Shown: piece after piece, positions 7,979 to 12,740 of the stretch
Numbering within the stretch: the first letter of the stretch is position 1
Layout of the letters: each line of letters opens with the position of its first letter
Assembly: GCA_012799755.1 (NCBI GenBank)
Contig: JAAZKQ010000215.1
Span: 1 to 12,740 of the forward strand
Direction: 5' to 3'
Length of the DNA: 12,740 bases
Origin: Lentisphaerota bacterium
GTDB lineage: Bacteria > Verrucomicrobiota > Lentisphaeria > Oligosphaerales > Oligosphaeraceae
Translations under genes and position numbers: made by a program
Notes under the pieces: model-generated
Databases searched by the model: none
Told to the model about the DNA's origin: nothing
Seen by the model: only the letters and a program-made list of their open reading frames with translations

Positions 7979-7986
7979 GGGGGGGG
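7979..7986 (+). repeat. G8 homopolymer run in the divergent intergenic region
   Basis: Eight consecutive G lie 137 bases upstream of atpE and 133 bases upstream of the plus-strand gene. Runs of this length can slip during replication and alter promoter spacing. The rest of 7843-8118 shows no convincing promoter for atpE; only a weak one for the plus-strand gene is noted separately. Confidence 0.6.
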
Positions 7987-8063
7987 AGCGAAGACTATCG
8001 CATAAGGTATTGCTGACTTTTCGAAAAAACAAACGTCGCCGGTGCAGATACTGTTTTGAGCCT

Positions 8064-8069
8064 TATTGT
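8064..8069 (+). promoter_or_regulatory. possible -10 (TATTGT) of the radical-SAM-like gene
   Basis: The same TATTGT hexamer is used as -10 in the two better promoters of this window. It would place the transcript start near 8076, about 43 bases before the ATG at 8119. The -35 region is poor, so this is tentative. Confidence 0.25.
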
Positions 8070-8118
8070 ACAGGTGCCGATGTTTGCTGCCGGCTTGTCT
8101 TGTGCGCGTGGCAGTATC

Positions 8119-9468
8119 ATGGCGCGCCCTATTCGTATCGTAGGAAGAAGAGACGACGAACTCATGGAATTATATCTGACCAATCGCAAACGCGGGGCTT
8201 TTCCCGATAGCATGGCCTTGAGTCCCGAGGACATGCCCGTCAATGTGGCGATCAAGGCACTGGACCTGGCTGCCTCCAGCAAGAGCGGCGTGGTCATGCT
8301 CAAGGGCAATGAACCGGCAATCTACCCGGACTTGGATGCGTTGCTGGCGGCCTGCGCCAAGCGCAACATGAGTATTTTTATGGAGACGAGCGGGCTGATG
8401 TCCGACGGCGCCAAGACGCTGCTGGTAAAGTCATCAGTTAATCTGCTGTGGCGCGTGTACCGACCGGAGTTCTACTCGCCGGCGGATATGGCTGAAATGC
8501 GTGTCAATTTGCAAGAGTTGCTGGCGGCACAGCTCTCGGTGCAATTCATCGGGGTGGCTGACGACCCCGCCGCCAACTACGAATTTCTGCCGCAGCTGAT
8601 GGCGGAATTCGGCGTCAAAAAGCTGATCATGCGCGCGGATTGCCGGACGCCGCTGGCGCAGCGGCGTCCATTGGCGGCGTGGTGTGCGGCAAAAGCGCCG
8701 GTGTTGCTCAAGGACGGCGTGGTACTGAAGATTGACTGCGGCATGCCTTCCTGTTTGTTCTCAGATGAGGACTACGGACGCCTGGCGAAGATCGGCATGG
8801 GCTACGGCCAGTGCGTGCCCTACCTGGGCGTATTGCCTGATGGTCGGGTCTGTCATTGTCGGCACATGGCGCAGCTGCCCGGTCCGCAGGTCGCGACGTT
8901 CAAGGATGAGAATGCCCTCCGGCAATACTACTTCGCGGTGTTTCGGGATTTGCAGTGGTATTTGCAGCCATTCGCGGACTGCCGGCAATGCCAGAGTCTG
9001 GCTACTAATCAGTGCACCGGTGTGAGCATGGCCACCAAAGCCATTGCCGTTCAACAAAATTACGCGCGGCTTAAGGCCGAAATCGAGCAGGAGGGAGAAA
9101 ACGCCAATGGGGAGGAACACCAGCGCCGGCTCTGGCAGATGACCGAGGCCGCGTTGCTGTTGGCTTTTTACGCCGACGCCATTGAATGCCTCGAAGAACT
9201 GCGGCGACTCGAACCCGCCAACGGCGATGTCCATTATCTCCTTGCCAGTGCGTACTGGGAAAATGGCCGGCTCAGCGAGGGCGAAGACGAATTCCGCAAG
9301 GCCGCGCGACTCGTGGACAATCCCCTTGTTCCCCTCGGCGAACTGCATCGCCGACTCTATGCCAACGGCAACCTCATCAAGGCGCGCCTCCTCCAGGAGG
9401 AAATGCGCCGCGTCAAACAGAGCATGGACGAAAAAAAGGCCGCCGGCGAGAAAAAGACCGAGGCATAA
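8119..9468 (+). CDS. radical-SAM/SPASM-like protein without the catalytic cysteines, with TPR-like tail
   Basis: The 449-residue product resembles radical SAM/SPASM maturases but lacks the CX3CX2C motif that holds the catalytic 4Fe-4S cluster. LYLTNRKRGAFPDS (18-31) aligns with the usual LTNRCNLxCxxC start, with K24, F28 and S31 in place of the three cysteines. The fold markers remain: LKGNEPAIYPDLDALLAAC (61-79) matches the GGEP segment, then MSIFMETSG. Cysteines of a SPASM-like region remain at 207, 212, 232, 245, 247, 288, 291 and 299, with PDGRVCHC and CRQCQSLATNQC. Residues about 350-415 look like TPR helices and the tail is lysine-rich. It is likely a binding pseudoenzyme (inference). 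I chose the ATG at 8119; one at 8164 is possible. It is divergent from the ATPase operon and has its own terminator. No specific function can be assigned. Confidence 0.8.
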   Translation: MARPIRIVGRRDDELMELYLTNRKRGAFPDSMALSPEDMPVNVAIKALDLAASSKSGVVMLKGNEPAIYPDLDALLAACAKRNMSIFMETSGLMSDGAKTLLVKSSVNLLWRVYRPEFYSPADMAEMRVNLQELLAAQLSVQFIGVADDPAANYEFLPQLMAEFGVKKLIMRADCRTPLAQRRPLAAWCAAKAPVLLKDGVVLKIDCGMPSCLFSDEDYGRLAKIGMGYGQCVPYLGVLPDGRVCHCRHMAQLPGPQVATFKDENALRQYYFAVFRDLQWYLQPFADCRQCQSLATNQCTGVSMATKAIAVQQNYARLKAEIEQEGENANGEEHQRRLWQMTEAALLLAFYADAIECLEELRRLEPANGDVHYLLASAYWENGRLSEGEDEFRKAARLVDNPLVPLGELHRRLYANGNLIKARLLQEEMRRVKQSMDEKKAAGEKKTEA

Positions 9469-9475
9469 GCCCCGC

Positions 9476-9500
9476 AGCCCGTCTGCGGACGGGCTTTTTT
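9476..9500 (+). terminator. rho-independent terminator of the radical-SAM-like gene
   Basis: Perfect 8-bp stem (AGCCCGTC/GACGGGCT) with a TGCG loop, then six T, starting 7 bases after the stop codon. Confidence 0.92.
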
Positions 9501-9731
9501 GTTTCTCCGGCCGCGCCAAGGGCAAAAGTTTATCCCCATTTATCCACTTGTCCGCGACGGGGATGACCACGTCCACGACAACGCGACTGCTGCCGGCTAC
9601 GCTTTGCCTGCACTATCGCCAGCCGTTCACAACCCCAAAAAGAACGCTAAAAAGTTGCTTCCCTTTTGCTTCCCTTTTGAGGCAAAAAAGGGGGTAAAAC
9701 GGGGTAAAAACTGGGAAGGCGGGCAACAAAA
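9501..9731. other. gene-free spacer with DnaA-box-like sites and an 11-bp tandem repeat
   Basis: No gene is supported in the 9469-9772 gap. Besides the two terminators it holds TTATCCCCA (9530-9538) and TTATCCACT (9540-9548), each one base off the DnaA box TTATNCACA. It also holds two tandem copies of GCTTCCCTTTT (9657-9678) and then two GGGTAAAA-type repeats. I see no integrase remnant or clear attachment site next to the tRNA. Confidence 0.5.
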
Positions 9732-9761
9732 AAGGACTCACGGTTTTTGCCGTAAGTCCTT
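9728..9761 (-). terminator. rho-independent terminator of tRNA-Tyr
   Basis: On the minus strand a 12-bp stem (arms 9732-9743 and 9750-9761, one wobble pair) with a 6-base loop is followed by six T. It starts 11 bases after the CCA end of the tRNA. Confidence 0.92.
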
Positions 9762-9772
9762 GATTATGAAGG

Positions 9773-9857
9773 TGGTGGTAGGGAGTGGATTCGAACCACT
9801 GAAAGCATAGCTAGCAGATTTACAGTCTGCCCCGGTTGACCACTTCGGTACCCTACC
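9773..9857 (-). tRNA. tRNA-Tyr (anticodon GTA)
   Basis: The 85-base gene includes an encoded CCA. The acceptor stem is GGTAGGG/CCCTACC with discriminator A. The anticodon stem GCAGA/TCTGC carries the loop CTGTAAA, with anticodon GTA at 9821-9823. A 13-base variable arm can pair (AGC/GCT), as expected of the class II bacterial tRNA-Tyr. The T arm is AGTGG-TTCGAAT-CCACT. It has its own promoter upstream and terminator downstream, so it is a one-gene unit. Confidence 0.97.
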
Positions 9858-9904
9858 AGCCGGGAGCTCGCAGTTGACGAAACATTTTCTGCGAACGAGC
9901 CACT

Positions 9905-9932
9905 ACAATAGCCGCCGTTGTGCATTGTGCAA
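9905..9932 (-). promoter_or_regulatory. sigma70-type promoter of tRNA-Tyr
   Basis: On the minus strand TTGCAC (9927-9932) is followed after 16 bases by TATTGT (9905-9910). Transcription would start about 40 bases before the mature tRNA 5' end. The leader between them can fold into an imperfect hairpin (about 9870-9900). Confidence 0.65.
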
Positions 9933-10031
9933 GCAGGGAACGGCGAAAAAAGGGAAAATGTTGTAACCGGTCACTCATTGATAATTGTCCGTTTCCTATT
10001 GCCTGGCAGTGGAAACCATTTTTCGTGTCTG

Positions 10032-10226
10032 CTATGTGGCACGCCTTCAGCGTGCTGTTTCGGGTGGGGGCTTCCCCGGGGTTGCGCCTGCGGCGCAACC
10101 CCGGGCTGGTATGTGCTACGCTTTCAGCGTACAATTTTGTCGTTTGCAGCAGGAAGTTGGCAAACGGCGCCAAACGCGCGGCTTCCGGCAGAGTAGAAGC
10201 GGCTTTCAGCCACTTTCGGAGACGCC
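10032..10226 (+). repeat. dispersed structured repeat, copy B (fuller copy)
   Basis: This copy matches copy A at the left edge of the window over about 115 bases and extends further left. It contains four consecutive hairpins. They are GCACGC/GCGTGC (10039-10055), a perfect 14-bp stem with a 3-base loop (10075-10105), TACGC/GCGTA (10117-10131) and CGTTTGC/GCAAACG (10141-10166). The first and third are related direct copies with a YTTCA loop, and one stem pair differs by a compensatory C-G to T-A change. A 21-base duplication-like segment (about 10179-10199) is absent from copy A. No coding role is supported. Both copies lie between genes. Confidence 0.8.
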
Positions 10227-10292
10227 CCGCCAACCACCCCCGCACCGTCACCTGTTTCCCAGCCGTTCGGCTGGGCCGGCAGGACAAAAAAA
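10227..10292. other. spacer with a 7-bp hairpin
   Basis: CCCAGCC/GGCTGGG with a GTTC loop spans 10258-10275. An A7 run follows ten bases later on the plus strand, so on the minus strand a T run precedes the hairpin; neither strand gives a canonical terminator. Confidence 0.4.
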
Positions 10293-10428
10293 GACGGCGA
10301 TTTCCGACGCCAGCAGCCGACATGCGGCCAAGCTCGTAACGTCAAAATCGCCGTCAAGAGGAAAAGACGGTGATTCCTGACGCCAGCTTCCAACAAGGTG
10401 GCCTGCTCGTAACGTCAAAATCACCGTC
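10293..10428. repeat. two tandem 63-base hairpin units with compensatory changes
   Basis: Unit 1 (10293-10355) and unit 2 (10366-10428) repeat with a 73-base period. In each, the outer arms pair: GACGGCGATTT with AAATCGCCGTC in unit 1, and GACGGTGATT with AATCACCGTC in unit 2. The C to T change in the left arm is matched by G to A in the right arm, so pairing is kept. The interior also pairs (CCAGC side with GCTCG side) but its loops differ. No coding frame is common to both units. They could be palindromic extragenic repeats or a tandem structured RNA. Confidence 0.75.
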
Positions 10429-10458
10429 ATAAAGAACTATCACCTGCCTGTAGGGATA

Positions 10459-10504
10459 TTCCAAGCGGGGAAATGGAAAAATGTCAAAAATGTAACTGGA
10501 AAAA
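10459..10504. promoter_or_regulatory. possible upstream regulator sites (TGGAAAAA repeats)
   Basis: TGGAAAAA occurs at 10474-10481 and 10497-10504, and a TTCCA (10459-10463) forms an inverted pair with the first. IclR-type regulators often bind TGGAA...TTCCA-like palindromes, but this is only a resemblance. The stretch lies just upstream of the -35. Confidence 0.25.
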
Positions 10505-10534
10505 GTAACCGCATGCTTTTTCGCGCATGGGTGT

Positions 10535-10562
10535 TTGACATGGCGTTGTGCTGTGTTATTGT
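10535..10562 (+). promoter_or_regulatory. sigma70-type promoter of the IclR gene
   Basis: A consensus TTGACA (10535-10540) is followed after 16 bases by TATTGT (10557-10562). The transcript would start near 10569, giving a leader of about 40 bases with no strong Shine-Dalgarno sequence. Confidence 0.7.
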
Positions 10563-10573
10563 CATTCTCGTTT

Positions 10574-10602
10574 GAGTTAATTTTATTTAACTATGAGTTA
10601 AT
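10574..10602. promoter_or_regulatory. candidate operator over the IclR transcript start
   Basis: GAGTTAAT occurs twice as a direct repeat (10574-10581 and 10595-10602), 21 bases apart, which is two helical turns. An inverted GTTAA/TTAAC pair (10576-10591) lies within. The position just downstream of the predicted transcript start suits autorepression by the regulator (inference). Confidence 0.4.
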
Positions 10603-10608
10603 AATTTT

Positions 10609-11346
10609 ATGGCTGCTCCATTGATTCAGTCTGTTAAGCATGCGTTTCGGGTGTTGGATTTACTGGCTGCCGGCGAGGCGAATCTGAGTTCTCTGAGCCA
10701 GTCTTTGGGCTTGAGCGCACCGGGCACCCTGAAGATTGTCAAGACCCTGGAGTCGCTGGGGATGATCTGCCAATGCGCTGACAAGCGTTATCGGCTGTCG
10801 GTGGGCTGTGGAAAGTACGCGCGGGCCTATTGCTCGCAGCATCCGTTGCGGGAATTGGCTCGGCCGATATTGGAGCGGCTCTCATTGCAGGAGAATGACC
10901 GGGTGGTGCTGTCGGTTTTGCAAGGGGCTTTGCAAGTGACGCTGTTGGTCGTTGACTCTCGTCAGTACCTGCGTCATCCCGAATTGGAGATACCACAGGG
11001 GGCGCATCCAAGTCTGCAACTGGCGACGGGACGGGTGTTGCTGGCGAATGCGCCTTGGGAGTGCGCCCTGGAACAGCTCGCATTGTATCCGGCGGGGTAT
11101 TTGCCGGCTGATATTCGCGATGAGGACGGCCTGAAGGCCCTACTGGCGAAGGTGCGTCGCGAGGGCTATGCGTTGGTGCCGACATCGCAACCACAGGTAA
11201 GCTACCTGGCGGTGCCGGTGCGTGGTCACAGCGGCGCTGTGCTCGCAGCATTGGGTATGCATATCACTGCGCCCAAGAAAATTGATGATTCGTTAGCGTT
11301 GGCGCGGCAGGCTGCTGCTGAACTAGCCAACGCGGTGGTTCCATAG
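10609..11346 (+). CDS. IclR-family transcriptional regulator
   Basis: DNA-binding regulator with effector sensing. The 245 residues match the usual 240-280. Residues about 5-65 form the winged helix-turn-helix (SVKHAFRVLDLLAAG, then LSSLSQSLGLSAPGTLKIVKTLESLG with a recognition helix near 37-50). Residues about 80-243 form the IclR effector domain, with the GVLAAL-like segment near its end (GHSGAVLAALGMHI). The effector is unknown; the adjacent oxidoreductase gene, 25 bases downstream on the same strand, is the likely target. The ATG at 10609 follows a promoter and repeat sites typical of autoregulation. Confidence 0.92.
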   Translation: MAAPLIQSVKHAFRVLDLLAAGEANLSSLSQSLGLSAPGTLKIVKTLESLGMICQCADKRYRLSVGCGKYARAYCSQHPLRELARPILERLSLQENDRVVLSVLQGALQVTLLVVDSRQYLRHPELEIPQGAHPSLQLATGRVLLANAPWECALEQLALYPAGYLPADIRDEDGLKALLAKVRREGYALVPTSQPQVSYLAVPVRGHSGAVLAALGMHITAPKKIDDSLALARQAAAELANAVVP

Positions 11347-11371
11347 GAAAAGCAGGAAAGGTGGTGGCGAG

Positions 11372-12740
11372 ATGAGTACGATTATCGAAGCAGCGAGAGA
11401 ATTGCCGGTTATTGACGAGGTGGATGTGGTGGTTGCCGGCGGTGGACCGGGCGGATTTCCCGCAGCGGTGGCGGCGGCGCGGCGCGGCGCGCGGGTTCTG
11501 TTGATTGAGCGTTATGGCATTCTTGGCGGCCTGGCCACCGGTGGCCTGATGGGGCCGCTTTTCGGTTACGCGTACCGCAAAACTGACATAATCCTCGGCG
11601 GCATACCTGTTGAAATCCTGGAGCGACTCAAGGCCCTCGGCGGCGTCCACCCGGACTATGTCAAGCAAAAGGGCGCCATACAATTCTTCCCGGAAATGGT
11701 CAAGCATGTCGCAGATCACATGGTGGTGGAATCCGGGGCAAAATTGCTTTTGCACGCATGGGTGGTAGACGTTGTGCGCCAGGGCGACCGCATTGACGCC
11801 GTCATCATTGAGAGCAAATCCGGCCGCCAGGCTGTGCGCGCCAAGTACTTCATTGACGCGACCGGCGATGGCGATCTGGCCTATCGTTTGGGTTGTGACT
11901 ATACCAAAGGTCGTCCCGCCGATGGCAAGACGCAGCCTATGGGAACCAAATTCCGCATTGGCGGCGTTGATATGGTCAAGGCCAAGGAACACGATAAGGC
12001 AAGCCGCGAATTCGTCGCCAAGGCCATTGCCGAGGGGCGTATTCCGGCCTATCACACCTTTGCCGGGGAAGTCAGCGACCAGGGGATTACATTGCGACCG
12101 GATGAATCAACGCCGACCGTCACGCGTTGCGCCGGCGATGCCACCAACGTGCATGATCTTACGCGCGCCGAGCTCAAAATCCGCCGCGATACCTTGGCCA
12201 TCGTGGATTTCTACCGGCAGTTCGTGCCGGGCTACGAAAACTGCTATCTCATGGAAACGCCATTTTCAGTGGGCGTACGCGAGACCCGGCAAATTCTCGG
12301 CGAGTATGTCCTGACAGGTCACGACGTGCTCAACAGCCAGCGTTTTGACGACACGGTAGCCCGCGGTTGCTGGTTCATTGATATTCACTGTCCGCTTGGC
12401 CGCTACAATGGCCGCACCAATCTCTGCGACAAGCGTTGCACCATCGAGCCGCCTTGCATCATGAAAACCAAGTATCCCGATCAGCTATATGACAATATGT
12501 TCGGGTTCAAAGTCGTTGACGAAAACATGTGGTACGACATTCCTTACCGCTGCTTTGTGCCGAACAAGTCGTCGAATCTGCTGGTGTCGGGGCGTTGTTT
12601 GTCAGCCGACAGCGGCGGCATGGCGTCAGCGCGGGTGATCGCCACCTGTTTCGCCATGGGCGAGGCCGTCGGCGCGGCTGCTGCGCAGTGCGTCAAGAAA
12701 GGCATTGCGCCGCGCCAGGTTGATGTCAAGGCCTTGCAGG
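11372..12740 (+). CDS. FAD-dependent oxidoreductase (partial, runs off the right edge)
   Basis: The reading frame is open from 11372 to the window end: 456 residues are visible and there is no stop. An N-terminal Rossmann motif AGGGPGGFPAAVAAARRG (22-39) with E46 for the adenosine ribose, then GGLATGG, places it in the FAD_oxidored (PF12831-like) group. The segment FIDATGDGDLA is the second conserved FAD-binding stretch, and SGRCLSADSGGMASARVIATC the third. A cysteine-rich segment (C333, C340, C352, C356, C362) might bind a metal or Fe-S cluster. Substrate is unknown. The start has a weak AAGG about 11 bases upstream. It is probably co-transcribed with the IclR gene. Confidence 0.88.
   Translation, partial: MSTIIEAARELPVIDEVDVVVAGGGPGGFPAAVAAARRGARVLLIERYGILGGLATGGLMGPLFGYAYRKTDIILGGIPVEILERLKALGGVHPDYVKQKGAIQFFPEMVKHVADHMVVESGAKLLLHAWVVDVVRQGDRIDAVIIESKSGRQAVRAKYFIDATGDGDLAYRLGCDYTKGRPADGKTQPMGTKFRIGGVDMVKAKEHDKASREFVAKAIAEGRIPAYHTFAGEVSDQGITLRPDESTPTVTRCAGDATNVHDLTRAELKIRRDTLAIVDFYRQFVPGYENCYLMETPFSVGVRETRQILGEYVLTGHDVLNSQRFDDTVARGCWFIDIHCPLGRYNGRTNLCDKRCTIEPPCIMKTKYPDQLYDNMFGFKVVDENMWYDIPYRCFVPNKSSNLLVSGRCLSADSGGMASARVIATCFAMGEAVGAAAAQCVKKGIAPRQVDVKALQ

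Noticed and set aside
8056..8118. Upstream TTG start for the radical-SAM-like gene
   Set aside because: It lies upstream of the possible -10 at 8064, has no ribosome binding site, and adds 21 residues unlike the family.
10258..10292. Rho-independent terminator at the CCCAGCC hairpin
   Set aside because: No T tract follows the hairpin in either direction of transcription; the A7 run is on the wrong side.
10293..10428. CRISPR-like array
   Set aside because: Only two units, each internally palindromic and diverged in sequence; no identical short repeats with spacers and no cas genes.
10124..10430. Small minus-strand frames through the hairpin repeats
   Set aside because: They read through inverted repeats, lack ribosome binding sites and are not shared as proteins between repeat copies.

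Overview
The window reads as a chromosomal segment of a GC-rich bacterium. The strongest lineage clue is the V/A-type ATPase operon: its order (E, DUF2764 protein, A, B, D, I, K) is the one known from Chlamydia and is close to that of Borrelia. With the IclR regulator and the FAD-dependent oxidoreductase on the right, I infer a member of the PVC group, perhaps Lentisphaerota. This is inference from gene content, not a database match.

Layout. Positions 1-300 have no gene; they hold one copy of a dispersed repeat and the hairpin terminator of the ATPase operon. Positions 301-7842 hold the seven-gene minus-strand ATPase operon. A 276-base divergent intergenic region with a G8 run follows. The plus-strand gene at 8119-9468 encodes a radical-SAM/SPASM-like protein that has lost the three cysteines of the catalytic cluster and carries a TPR-like tail; it ends at a strong terminator. 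A complete minus-strand tRNA-Tyr unit (promoter, gene with encoded CCA, terminator) lies at 9732-9932. Positions 9933-10430 form a gene-free, hairpin-rich repeat region: a second copy of the dispersed repeat, then two 63-base hairpin units in tandem whose stems differ by a compensatory pair. From 10535 a promoter and candidate operator lead into an IclR-type regulator and, 25 bases later, an FAD-dependent oxidoreductase that runs off the right edge.

How the parts work together. AtpA/AtpB form the ATP-hydrolysing head, AtpD the shaft, AtpE the peripheral stalk, and AtpI/AtpK the ion-conducting membrane part. AtpK keeps the side chains that bind Na+ in the Enterococcus hirae K ring, so Na+ coupling is plausible. 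Subunits C, F and G are not in the cluster; the DUF2764 protein sits where a stalk gene is found in other V/A operons. The IclR regulator probably controls the adjacent oxidoreductase.

The most unusual items are the cluster-less radical-SAM-like protein beside the ATPase operon, the structured dispersed repeat, and the tandem covarying hairpins.
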